Below are positions 15,244 to 23,169 of a DNA stretch of 27,637 bases, piece after piece; position 1 is the first letter of the stretch, and the number at the start of each line of letters is the position of its first letter. The position numbers were made by a program, and so were the translations under genes. The notes under the pieces were generated by a model. It saw nothing but the letters and a program-made list of their open reading frames with translations, was not told the DNA's origin and did not search any database. This DNA is from RGIG1828 sp045586905 (GTDB lineage: Bacteria; Bacillota; Clostridia; UMGS1810), in assembly GCA_045586905.1 (NCBI GenBank), contig JAZNBF010000075.1, forward strand, positions 1 through 27,637, given 5' to 3'.

Positions 15244-16224
15244 ATGAATAAAATCAGATGGGGCATAGCAGGCTCAGGCAATATTGCCAATAAGTTTGCA
15301 AAAGCCATTAAAAATGTTGAAGATGCAGAGCTTGTTGCAGTTGCATCGCGTTCCGAAGAAACCGCCCGTGAATTTGCAGAAAAGCATAACATACCAAATG
15401 TTTTCTGCGGTTACGACGCCTTGGCAGAATTTTCCGATGTTGATGCAATATATGTTGCAACCATTCATCCTTTCCACAAAAGCTGTGCGGAAGTCTTTTT
15501 GAATGCCAAAAAACATGTTTTGTGCGAAAAACCCCTTTGCGTAAATTCAGCTGATGCAAAACAGCTCGCAGAATGTGCCAAAGCTAACGGTGTATTTCTA
15601 ATGGAAGCAATGTGGACGAAATTTCTCCCTGCCATATCAGAAGCTGTGAAAATAGCCAAAAGTGGCAAAATAGGGGATGTTATGGGTATAAAAGCAGACT
15701 TTTGCTACAATCTGCCCAAAGAAGCCGAACCCAAAATTTATAATAACTCTCTGGCAGGAGGCTCGCTTCTGGATGTGGGTGTTTATGCCATAAATTTTGC
15801 ATCTTTCTTTTTGGGACTTGAACCCGAGAAAGTCAGTGCAACAGCCAACATTAAAGATGATGTTGATCTTCACACCGACATCACATTAAAATATCCCGGT
15901 GGTGCCATAGCATCTCTATCCTCTGCCATAGCTCTTTCCAAGCCTGAAGATGCATATGTATATGGCACAAAAGGATATATGTATATTCCGACATTTTATG
16001 GTGCCAAAGAGCTTTTTGTAAAATACGATGGCAAAGATGCAGAACTGATAAAAGCTCCGAGCATAGGCGATGGCTTTGAAGAAGAAATTATCGAGTGTTG
16101 TGAATGTATAAAAAAAGGGAAAACCGAGAGCGATATTCATCCGGTTTCAGACACCATTTCGGTTTTAAAACTTATGGATACCGTAAGAGGACAAATAGGC
16201 CTTGAATATCCTTTTGATAAATAA
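15244..16224 (+). CDS. Gfo/Idh/MocA-family oxidoreductase (dihydrodiol dehydrogenase-like)
   Basis: The 326-residue NAD(P)-dependent enzyme has the Rossmann motif GIAGSGNIA (about 7-15), the EKPL motif after HVLC (about 95-101) and a C-terminal substrate domain. The segment MEAMWTKFLP is characteristic of the dimeric dihydrodiol/1,5-anhydrofructose/xylose dehydrogenase branch. A sugar or sugar-derived polyol is therefore a likely substrate, though unproven. The ATG at 15244 was preferred over the in-frame GTG at 15235 because the ribosome binding site AAGAAAGGG ends 8 nt before the ATG and overlaps the GTG. It is the third gene of the amidohydrolase-EamA cluster and ends at a terminator. Confidence 0.9.
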   Translation: MNKIRWGIAGSGNIANKFAKAIKNVEDAELVAVASRSEETAREFAEKHNIPNVFCGYDALAEFSDVDAIYVATIHPFHKSCAEVFLNAKKHVLCEKPLCVNSADAKQLAECAKANGVFLMEAMWTKFLPAISEAVKIAKSGKIGDVMGIKADFCYNLPKEAEPKIYNNSLAGGSLLDVGVYAINFASFFLGLEPEKVSATANIKDDVDLHTDITLKYPGGAIASLSSAIALSKPEDAYVYGTKGYMYIPTFYGAKELFVKYDGKDAELIKAPSIGDGFEEEIIECCECIKKGKTESDIHPVSDTISVLKLMDTVRGQIGLEYPFDK

Positions 16225-16249
16225 AGAAATTAATTTTTGAAGATACTAT

Positions 16250-16288
16250 AAAAAGCTCACGAATACCAGTTATACCGTGAGCTTTTTT
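16250..16288 (+). terminator. Terminator after the oxidoreductase gene
   Basis: A 12-bp stem (16250-16261, AAAAAGCTCACG, with 16276-16287) closes a 14-nt loop and ends in a seven-T run. Confidence 0.9.
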
Positions 16289-16334
16289 TACAGTAACTTT
16301 TTAATGTAAAGCAAGAAAAAATAGCCATTTTTTG

Positions 16335-16363
16335 TTGCAATGTTGAATGGGATATGCTATAAT
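16335..16363 (+). promoter_or_regulatory. ATP synthase operon promoter
   Basis: TTGCAA (16335-16340), 17 bp and TATAAT (16358-16363), with an extended -10 TG (16355-16356). The predicted leader is about 80 nt. It contains a weak possible hairpin (TGAC...GTCA, about 16393-16425) but no recognisable riboswitch. Confidence 0.85.
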
Positions 16364-16450
16364 ATAATCTAATTTAACATCGTAATAGTTCTGACTGTTT
16401 TCACATTTGTTTTTTGTGTCGGTCAACCTTGAAAGAAAGAAGTGAATGCC

Positions 16451-16870
16451 ATGATAAAAGCAAGTAAAATTGTTATCAAAGAAACTTTATATGTATGCAT
16501 TGTAACTTTGGCACTTAGTTTTGTGATGCAACTTGCTTTTTTCTTTTCAGGCAAATGGGACTACACCTGCATAACGGGCAACATCCTCGGTGGCGGTACC
16601 ATGGTTTTAAACTTCTTCCTTATGGGACTCGGAGTTGAAAAAGCAGTTGGCAAAGATGAGAAAGAAGCAAAAAATGTTTTAAAGCTTTCCCATACTCTTC
16701 GCACTGTTTTGATGTTTGTCCTTCTTGTAATAGGTGTAGCTCTTCCGTTTTTTTCTACTCTTGCAACAATAATTCCTATTATTTTCCCGCGTATAGCAGT
16801 TTTTCTGCGTCCCTTGTGGGATAAAATCTCAAACGAAAAGGGGGTGTCAAAACAAGATGAAACAAAATAA
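16451..16870 (+). CDS. atpI: ATP synthase subunit I (AtpI-like membrane protein)
   Basis: This protein of about 139 residues has four predicted membrane helices and sits at the head of the atp operon, the position of AtpI in many bacteria. AtpI is not part of the mature enzyme. It is linked to c-ring assembly and, in some species, Mg2+ supply. Sequence conservation in this family is low, so the call rests on hydropathy (helices about 12-35, 42-62, 83-103 and 104-120) and on position. An in-frame GTG at 16442 would add three residues; the ATG at 16451 fits better with AAAGAAAG upstream. The 3' end overlaps atpB by 14 nt. Confidence 0.8.
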   Translation: MIKASKIVIKETLYVCIVTLALSFVMQLAFFFSGKWDYTCITGNILGGGTMVLNFFLMGLGVEKAVGKDEKEAKNVLKLSHTLRTVLMFVLLVIGVALPFFSTLATIIPIIFPRIAVFLRPLWDKISNEKGVSKQDETK

Positions 16871-17738
16871 CCGTTTGTTTAAAACGGCAGACATACTCTA
16901 CATTCTTATGATGATTGTTCCCATAATAGTTGCAATCACAATAAAGGTTTTGACAAATCCCGTCTCCGACGGTATAGACATTTCGGGTGCAAACATTTTT
17001 TTCTCAATCCCCATGCCTGTTCAGAATCTTCTCATAACCGAATCCGAAGTCAATTCATTCCTGGTTATAGTTGCCATTTTTGGCTTTTGCCTTTTTATCA
17101 CACATGGCATAAACAGTGGCACATTGACAACCCGTCATCACATTGCAGAATTCATAGTCGAAAAAGTACAGAACATTGTCAACACAAACATGGGCACCTA
17201 TTTTTCAGGCTATGCACCGTTTGTAACTGCCATTTTGGCACTTTCGGCTTTCTCAAGTCTGCTTTCGCTTTTTGGACTCTACCCGCCCACATCCGATATA
17301 AACATAGTCGGCGGATGGGCCATTCTCACATTTATCCTTATTACTTACTATAAGCTGAAATGCGGACCTTTTTACTACATCAAGGCTATGGCGGATCCTG
17401 TTCTTCTTGCACCGCTAAATATCATAGGAGAGATAGCCACTCCCATTTCTATGGCTTTCCGTCATTATGGCAATATCATATCAGGCTCGGTAATCTCGGT
17501 TCTTGTTGCCACGGGCCTTCAGGGCTTATCATCCATTGTTCTCGGTGCTTTGCCGGGCTTTTTGGGTGAACTTCCTCTGTTTCGTATAGGTCTCCCCGCT
17601 ATCCTTTCAATATACTTTGATGTGTTCAGCGGTTGTCTTCAGGCTTATATCTTTGCAATGCTCACAATGCTCTATATTTCAAATGGCTTCCCATTGGAAG
17701 AGTATATGAAAAGAAAATCAAAAAAACAAAAAATATAA
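16857..17738 (+). CDS. atpB: ATP synthase Fo subunit a
   Basis: Subunit a forms the stator half-channels that lead the coupling ion to and from the c ring. The 293-residue protein has five to six membrane helices. Key segments are YPPTSDINIVGG (142-153), the essential-Arg helix ATPISMAFRHYGNIISG with R202 (the counterpart of E. coli R210), and the last helix DVFSGCLQAYIFAMLTMLYI. It is longer than many bacterial a subunits because of an N-terminal extension with an extra hydrophobic stretch at about 13-31. It overlaps atpI by 14 nt and is followed 24 nt later by atpE. Confidence 0.96.
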   Translation: MKQNNRLFKTADILYILMMIVPIIVAITIKVLTNPVSDGIDISGANIFFSIPMPVQNLLITESEVNSFLVIVAIFGFCLFITHGINSGTLTTRHHIAEFIVEKVQNIVNTNMGTYFSGYAPFVTAILALSAFSSLLSLFGLYPPTSDINIVGGWAILTFILITYYKLKCGPFYYIKAMADPVLLAPLNIIGEIATPISMAFRHYGNIISGSVISVLVATGLQGLSSIVLGALPGFLGELPLFRIGLPAILSIYFDVFSGCLQAYIFAMLTMLYISNGFPLEEYMKRKSKKQKI

Positions 17739-17762
17739 AATTTAAATTGGAGGTAATTTATT

Positions 17763-18047
17763 ATGTTAGAAATCGCAGTTGCTATTATTTTAGGTTGTTG
17801 TGCTCTTGGTGCAGGTACCGCTATGATTGCAGGTATAGGCCCCGGTATTGGTGAAGGTAACGCTGTTGCCAAAGCTTGCGAAGCTATTGGTCGTCAGCCC
17901 GAATGTAAAGGTGATGTAACCACAACCATGCTTATGGGTTGTGCTATTGCTGAAACCACAGGTCTTTATGCACTTGTTATTGCAATTCTTCTCATCTTTG
18001 TTGCACCCAACATGCTCGTAGATGTTCTTATGAGCGTTATCGGTTAA
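17763..18047 (+). CDS. atpE: ATP synthase Fo subunit c, predicted Na+-binding (two-carboxylate type)
   Basis: The 94-residue two-helix hairpin forms the rotor ring. The helix 1 segment GIGPGIGEGNAVAKA carries E31, and the helix 2 segment CAIAETTGLYALVIA carries the essential E64, followed by T65, T66 and Y69. Aligned to the Ilyobacter tartaricus c subunit (Q32, V63, E65, S66, T67, Y70), the Gln is replaced by Glu, giving two carboxylates at one site. That arrangement is known from the Fusobacterium nucleatum ring, which binds Na+. T65 and Y69 keep the other Na+ ligand and support positions. The polar loop is GRQPECKGD. A strong GGAGG (17749-17753) 9 nt before the ATG fits the high copy number needed. 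Confidence 0.97.
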   Translation: MLEIAVAIILGCCALGAGTAMIAGIGPGIGEGNAVAKACEAIGRQPECKGDVTTTMLMGCAIAETTGLYALVIAILLIFVAPNMLVDVLMSVIG

Positions 18048-18106
18048 TGTGTAAAATCACAGACAAATCCATTGTCCGCTATTAATCAATTTGGAGTGAA
18101 CACAAC

Positions 18107-18622
18107 ATGCAATCACTTAGTGTTATATCGATCAATTTATGGGACACCCTGATTTCTCTTGCAAATCTTCTCATTCTTTTTCTCATAATCAAAAAGTTCC
18201 TTTTCAAGCCTGTTCAGAAGATGCTTGCAAAAAGACAATCCGACATAGACGAAATATATTCTCTTGCCAACGATGCCAAATCCGATGCAGAACGCGATAA
18301 GGCTTATTGGGAAGAAAAAAGAGAAGATGCTCTGAAGGAAGCAGATGCCATAATGAAAAATGCCACAGAAAAAGCAAACAGACGTGGCGACAAAATAGTC
18401 AATGATGCAAAAGACAAAGCCGATGATATTATCCGTCAGGCTGAAACAGAAGCAGACCTTGAACGTAAAAAAGCCTATGATGGCATAAAACGCGAGATAG
18501 TAGATGTTTCTGCTCTCTTAGCTGAAAAAATGATTTCTCGTGAAATCAGTGTAGATGATCATCGCGATCTGATAGATTCTTTTATAGAAAAAATAGGTGA
18601 CGAAAATGATGCAGATGAGTAA
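18107..18622 (+). CDS. atpF: ATP synthase Fo subunit b
   Basis: The 171-residue peripheral stalk subunit has one N-terminal membrane helix (about 8-30, LWDTLISLANLLILFLIIKK). A long charged, heptad-rich helix (about 35-150) dimerises and reaches up to F1. The FKPVQKMLAKRQ segment right after the membrane helix is typical. GGAGTGA lies 8 nt before the ATG. The end of the gene overlaps atpH by about 17 nt, depending on the atpH start. Confidence 0.96.
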   Translation: MQSLSVISINLWDTLISLANLLILFLIIKKFLFKPVQKMLAKRQSDIDEIYSLANDAKSDAERDKAYWEEKREDALKEADAIMKNATEKANRRGDKIVNDAKDKADDIIRQAETEADLERKKAYDGIKREIVDVSALLAEKMISREISVDDHRDLIDSFIEKIGDENDADE

Positions 18623-19133
18623 AGAATACACAGAAGCTATATTTGCCTTGTCATCTGAAGAAAACTGCTGCGGTGATGTTTCTTCATCGCTTAATATGAT
18701 GGCAGATATTTTTGAGAAAAATGATGAATATGCTCATCTTCTTTCATCACCGGCAATCCCGGTATACGAACGCCTTTCTCTCATAGATGAAGCTTTTTCA
18801 TCTGTTCACGAATACGCACTTTCTTTTCTTAAGCTTCTTTGTGAAAAAAATATTGTTTCGGTTTTTCCCCAATGCGTAAAAGAATTCAATGATATGCTTG
18901 CATCATCAAAAAGCATATCATATGCTACGGTGACCACAGCCATAGAGCTGACCGACAATGAAAGACACAAACTTGTGTCGAAGCTCGAAAAAATGTGTGG
19001 CAACGAAGTTCAATTAGAAGAAAAAATAGACCCCTCACTGCTTGGTGGTATTGTTATAGAAGTAGACGGCAAAATCTTAGATGCCTCTATTCGTCAGCAC
19101 CTTAGTGATGTAAAGGATGTGATAGCAAAATGA
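18606..19133 (+). CDS. atpH: ATP synthase F1 subunit delta
   Basis: The ~175-residue delta (OSCP-like) subunit joins the peripheral stalk to the top of F1. The N-terminal helical domain begins with SKEYTEAIFALS. The C-terminal conserved region LVSKLEKMCGNEVQLEEKID followed by PSLLGGIVIEVDGKILDASI is clearly family-type. Several starts are possible in frame (GTG 18597, ATG 18606, 18609, 18615). ATG 18606 is preferred because AGGTGA (18595-18600) lies 5 nt upstream; 18609 is nearly as good. It overlaps atpF and ends in an ATGA overlap with atpA. Confidence 0.95.
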   Translation: MMQMSKEYTEAIFALSSEENCCGDVSSSLNMMADIFEKNDEYAHLLSSPAIPVYERLSLIDEAFSSVHEYALSFLKLLCEKNIVSVFPQCVKEFNDMLASSKSISYATVTTAIELTDNERHKLVSKLEKMCGNEVQLEEKIDPSLLGGIVIEVDGKILDASIRQHLSDVKDVIAK

Positions 19134-20623
19134 GTACAAAAACACAGCAAATCAGCAGTATCATAAAAGAACAAATAAAAAACTACAAATCCCGCATCGA
19201 AATGCGTGAAACGGGCACTGTTGTGCTCGTTGGTGACGGTATCGCCAGGGTATACGGTCTCAGAGAATGTATGGCAAGCGAACTTGTCGAATTCGAAGAC
19301 GGTAGCTTCGGCATGGCACAGAACCTCGAAGAAGAAACCGTATCTGTTGCCCTTCTTTCCGACAACAACAACATCAGAGAAGGCTCAAGCGTAAAAAGAA
19401 CGGGAAGAGTTGTATCTGTACCCGTTGGCGAGGCACTTCTTGGCAGAGTTGTAGATGCCCTCGGCAATCCCATCGATGGCAAAGGTGCCATCGAAACAAC
19501 CGAGCAGCGCCCCATAGAATCCGATGCCCCCGGCATCATCGAAAGAAAGAGTGTATCTGTTCCTCTTCAGACAGGTATCAAAGCTATCGACAGTATGATA
19601 CCCATCGGCAGAGGTCAGCGTGAGCTCATCATCGGTGACCGTCAGACAGGTAAAACAGAAATCGCAATTGACACCATCATCAATCAGAAAAACACCGATG
19701 TTATATGCATCTATGTCGCAATCGGTCAGAAAAACTCATCGGTCATTCAGCTTGCCAACGAGCTTTCCAAAGCAGGCGCAATGCCCTACACCATAATCGT
19801 ATCGGCTTCAGCCTCCGAATCGGCGCCACTTCAGTTTGTTGCGCCCTATGCAGGCTGTGCCATGGCAGAATATTTTCGCGAAAAGGGCAAAGATGTCCTC
19901 ATTATCTATGATGACCTCTCAAAGCACGCTGTTGCCTATCGTGCACTTTCCCTTCTCATCCGTCGTCCTCCGGGCAGAGAAGCATACCCCGGCGATGTAT
20001 TCTATCTCCACTCCCGTCTCCTCGAAAGAGCGGCTTGTGTTTCCGAAGAATATGGCGGCGGCTCCATCACTGCTCTCCCCCTCATCGAAACTCAGGCAGG
20101 CGACGTATCGGCCTACATCCCCACAAATGTTATCTCCATCACCGATGGTCAGATCTTCCTCGAAACCGAGCTTTTCCATGCAGGTGTTATGCCTGCCATC
20201 AACCCCGGTATTTCGGTGAGTCGTGTTGGTGGTGCAGCTCAGCTCAAAGCAATGAAAAAGGTTGCAGGTGAGCTCAAACTCATCTATTCACAATACAGAG
20301 AACTTCAGGCATTTGCACAGTTCGGCAGTGATCTTGATCCCGATACAAAAGCGCGTCTTGCCCTTGGTGAAAGAATAGTTGAGGTGCTCAAGCAAAACCG
20401 TAACTCACCCGTAAGAGTAGGCTGTCAGGTTGCTATAATCTACGCAGCTGTCAATGGCTATCTCAACGATGTTGAGCCCTCTAAGGTTTCCGAATATGAG
20501 AGCGATCTTTTTGAAAAGCTTGAAAATGAATATGTAAATCTTTTAGAGCGTTTTGAACAAGGCTATGCCGACGATGCCGACTTTGAACTTCTCAGAGAAG
20601 CACTCGGCAAAATGCAGAGGTGA
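19130..20623 (+). CDS. atpA: ATP synthase F1 subunit alpha
   Basis: The 497-residue alpha subunit is the non-catalytic nucleotide-binding partner of beta in the F1 hexamer. The Walker A motif GDRQTGKT is at 169-176. The late segment INPGISVSRVGGAAQ contains the arginine finger that reaches into the catalytic site of beta. VPVGEALLGRVVDALGNPID (97-116) is also characteristic. The start codon overlaps the atpH stop (ATGA), indicating translational coupling. The gene ends 4 nt before the atpG start. Confidence 0.98.
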   Translation: MSTKTQQISSIIKEQIKNYKSRIEMRETGTVVLVGDGIARVYGLRECMASELVEFEDGSFGMAQNLEEETVSVALLSDNNNIREGSSVKRTGRVVSVPVGEALLGRVVDALGNPIDGKGAIETTEQRPIESDAPGIIERKSVSVPLQTGIKAIDSMIPIGRGQRELIIGDRQTGKTEIAIDTIINQKNTDVICIYVAIGQKNSSVIQLANELSKAGAMPYTIIVSASASESAPLQFVAPYAGCAMAEYFREKGKDVLIIYDDLSKHAVAYRALSLLIRRPPGREAYPGDVFYLHSRLLERAACVSEEYGGGSITALPLIETQAGDVSAYIPTNVISITDGQIFLETELFHAGVMPAINPGISVSRVGGAAQLKAMKKVAGELKLIYSQYRELQAFAQFGSDLDPDTKARLALGERIVEVLKQNRNSPVRVGCQVAIIYAAVNGYLNDVEPSKVSEYESDLFEKLENEYVNLLERFEQGYADDADFELLREALGKMQR

Positions 20624-20627
20624 TAGC

Positions 20628-21431
20628 ATGGGTGCAGATATCAAAAAACTCAGAAGTCGCATCAAAAGTGTCGATTCCACCTTGCATCTTACCAAAGCTA
20701 TGGGACTTGTTGCCTCGTCAAAAATAAGACGCGCCACCTCTCTCATGGCCAAATCAAAAGAATATTCCAAAGCCTTTTCCGATGTCATATCATCACTTAC
20801 TTCAAATGCTGAATGTGCCAAAAGTCCCTATATGAAAAAGAGTGACGATGAAAAAATCTGCCTTGTTATCATAGCAGGTGACAGAGGCCTTGCAGGTGGC
20901 TACAATGCCAATGTTTTCCGTCTTGCATCAGAGTTCAATCCCACTCTCGTCATCCCCATAGGCAAACGCTCATGTGAGCGCTATGGAGGCAGTCAGATGC
21001 TTGCCGAAACCTTCAGCTATGACGATGCAATCTCTCTTTCAAAAGACCTTTGCAAACGCTTTACAGACGGTGAATTCACAAAGCTTGGAATAATATGCAC
21101 AAAATATGTGTCCATAATGTCCCAACAGCCTCAGGTGAAATGGATTCTTCCTCTCGAAAAAACTGATGGCAATTCAACCCATAGCGCACTCTTCGAACCC
21201 GATGAGGTGACCATACTCAATTCCGTGATTTTCGAATACATTGCTGCAACACTTGTCGCAGCAGTGCGCGAAAGCTTTGCATCCGAGGTCGCTGCGCGTC
21301 GTGTTGCCATGGATTCTGCAGGCAAAAATGCTCAGGCAATGCTCGACGATTTGCATCTCAGCTACAACCGTGCTCGTCAGGGTGCTATCACTCAGGAAAT
21401 AACCGAGATAGTTGCCGGAAGCGATGCATAA
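20628..21431 (+). CDS. atpG: ATP synthase F1 subunit gamma
   Basis: The 267-residue central-stalk rotor subunit is slightly shorter than the common ~285 residues. N- and C-terminal coiled-coil helices are recognisable: the start MGADIKKLRSRIKSVDSTLH with TKAMGLVASSKIRRA, and the end MDSAGKNAQAMLDDLHLSYN followed by RARQGAITQEITEIVAG. The start at 20628 was chosen over an upstream in-frame ATG (20553) because it matches the family N terminus, has GAGGTGA just upstream, and avoids a long overlap with atpA. It is followed 18 nt later by atpD. Confidence 0.96.
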   Translation: MGADIKKLRSRIKSVDSTLHLTKAMGLVASSKIRRATSLMAKSKEYSKAFSDVISSLTSNAECAKSPYMKKSDDEKICLVIIAGDRGLAGGYNANVFRLASEFNPTLVIPIGKRSCERYGGSQMLAETFSYDDAISLSKDLCKRFTDGEFTKLGIICTKYVSIMSQQPQVKWILPLEKTDGNSTHSALFEPDEVTILNSVIFEYIAATLVAAVRESFASEVAARRVAMDSAGKNAQAMLDDLHLSYNRARQGAITQEITEIVAGSDA

Positions 21432-21449
21432 AGAACAGGAGGTACCAAA

Positions 21450-22850
21450 ATGTCAGAAAAATCAAAAGGCATCGTCTCTCAGGTCATGGGACCTGTTGTA
21501 GACGTTCGCTTTGAACAGGGCAGTCTTCCTGCCATATACAATGCCCTCACCATGCCAAATGGTGACAAAACCCTCACCGTTGAGGTTGCTCAGCACATCG
21601 GCGACAGCATCGTTCGCTGCATTGCCATGGCATCCACCGACGGTCTCAAAAGGGGCACCGAGGTTACCGATACAGGCTCTGCCATAAGTGTTCCCGTCGG
21701 CAGAGAAACCCTCGGCAGAATATTCAATGTCCTCGGTGAAGCTGTCGACAACAAACCCAGTCCCGACACCGAAAAACGCTGGGATATCCATCGCAGTGCT
21801 CCCGAATATTCCGAACTTGCCACATCCACCGAAATCTTTGAAACAGGCATCAAGGTTATTGACCTTATCTGTCCCTATTCAAAAGGTGGTAAAATAGGCC
21901 TCTTCGGTGGCGCAGGTGTTGGCAAAACAGTTATCATCATGGAGCTTATCAACAACATCGCCAAACAACACGGTGGGCTCTCCGTATTCACAGGAGTAGG
22001 GGAGAGAACCCGTGAAGGCAATGATCTCTATAACGAAATGACCGAATCGGGCGTTTTAGCAAACACCACCCTTGTCTACGGTCAGATGAACGAGCCCCCC
22101 GGAGCAAGAATGAGAGTTGCTCTCTCAGGTCTCACCATGGCAGAATATTTCAGAGATGAAGAAAATCAGGATGTGCTCCTTTTTGTAGACAACATTTTCC
22201 GTTTCACTCAGGCAGGCTCCGAGGTTTCGGCACTTCTTGGTCGTATGCCTTCTGCAGTTGGCTATCAGCCCACACTTGCCAATGAAATGGGCACACTTCA
22301 GGAGCGCATCACCTCCACCAAAAAAGGCTCAATCACATCCATTCAGGCAGTATATGTACCTGCCGATGACCTCACCGACCCGGCACCTGCCACAACCTTT
22401 GCCCACCTCGATGCCACCACGGTTCTTTCCCGTAGCATCGCATCTCAGGGCATATACCCGGCAGTAGATCCTCTCGAATCCACAAGTCGTATTCTCTCGC
22501 CCGATGTTTTAGGTCAGGAACACTACACCGTTGCCCGTGAGGTTCAGAGAATCCTTCAGCGCTATCAGGAACTCATGGATATCATCGCCATAATGGGTAT
22601 GGACGAACTTTCCGACGACGACAAACTCCTTGTTCAGCGCGCCAGAAAGATTCAGCGATTCCTTTCTCAGCCTTTCTTTGTTTCCGAAAAATTCACCGGC
22701 ATAGAGGGCACCTACGTTCCTCTTTCAGAAACCATCAGAGGTTTTAAAGAAATCATCGAAGGCAAACACGATGACCTTCCCGAGTCGGCATTTCTCTTTG
22801 TCGGCACCATCGATGAAGCAGTAGCCAAGGCGAAGAAGGTGTCTCAATGA
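21450..22850 (+). CDS. atpD: ATP synthase F1 subunit beta
   Basis: The 466-residue catalytic subunit carries the Walker A motif GGAGVGKT (153-160), the catalytic Glu in GERTREGNDLY (184-194) and DVLLFVDNIFRFTQAGSEVS (Walker B region). ALLGRMPSAVGYQPTL and the DELSDDD segment of the C-terminal domain, which contacts gamma and epsilon, are also present. The ribosome binding site CAGGAGGT lies 7 nt before the ATG. The stop overlaps the atpC start (ATGA). Confidence 0.99.
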   Translation: MSEKSKGIVSQVMGPVVDVRFEQGSLPAIYNALTMPNGDKTLTVEVAQHIGDSIVRCIAMASTDGLKRGTEVTDTGSAISVPVGRETLGRIFNVLGEAVDNKPSPDTEKRWDIHRSAPEYSELATSTEIFETGIKVIDLICPYSKGGKIGLFGGAGVGKTVIIMELINNIAKQHGGLSVFTGVGERTREGNDLYNEMTESGVLANTTLVYGQMNEPPGARMRVALSGLTMAEYFRDEENQDVLLFVDNIFRFTQAGSEVSALLGRMPSAVGYQPTLANEMGTLQERITSTKKGSITSIQAVYVPADDLTDPAPATTFAHLDATTVLSRSIASQGIYPAVDPLESTSRILSPDVLGQEHYTVAREVQRILQRYQELMDIIAIMGMDELSDDDKLLVQRARKIQRFLSQPFFVSEKFTGIEGTYVPLSETIRGFKEIIEGKHDDLPESAFLFVGTIDEAVAKAKKVSQ

Positions 22851-23110
22851 ACACCTATAACCTCGTAATATCCTCGCCCGATGGCACCATTTTTGAGGGC
22901 GAAGCTGTGTTTTTGTCACTCCGTGGTGCAAATGGCGATCTTGCAGTTATGGCAGGCCACATCCCTTTTGTAACCTCTGTCCAGACTTGTGAATGTAAGG
23001 TCGAATTTCCCGATGGCACCGAGAAAACAGCTCACACCGACGGCGGACTTCTCACAGTAGATGCCCAAAGGGTAACTCTTTTGTCGGGCAGCTTTAAATG
23101 GAATGAATAA
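22847..23110 (+). CDS. atpC: ATP synthase F1 subunit epsilon, lacking the C-terminal helical domain
   Basis: The 87-residue protein corresponds only to the N-terminal beta-sandwich of epsilon: NLVISSPDGTIFEGEAVFLS, then LAVMAGHIPFVT and GGLLTVDAQRVTLLSG. Most bacterial epsilon subunits are 130-140 residues and carry two C-terminal helices that can inhibit ATP hydrolysis. Here the stop codon comes right after the sandwich and a terminator begins about 8 nt later, so no leftover helical coding sequence remains. This looks like a settled short form, not a fresh frameshift. It still provides the gamma-c ring contact. Translation is coupled to atpD through ATGA. Confidence 0.93.
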   Translation: MNTYNLVISSPDGTIFEGEAVFLSLRGANGDLAVMAGHIPFVTSVQTCECKVEFPDGTEKTAHTDGGLLTVDAQRVTLLSGSFKWNE

Positions 23111-23117
23111 ATAAAAT

Positions 23118-23162
23118 AAAACAGGATGTAAAAATCATTGCGATTTTCACATCCTGTTTTTC
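23118..23162 (+). terminator. Bidirectional terminator between atpC and the AraC gene
   Basis: A ~19-bp stem with one mismatch (23118-23136 with 23142-23160, AAAACAGGATGT arm) is flanked by A-rich sequence on the left and a T-run on the right. It can stop both the atp operon and the minus-strand regulator gene ending at 23170. Confidence 0.93.
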
Positions 23163-23169
23163 GTTCGCT

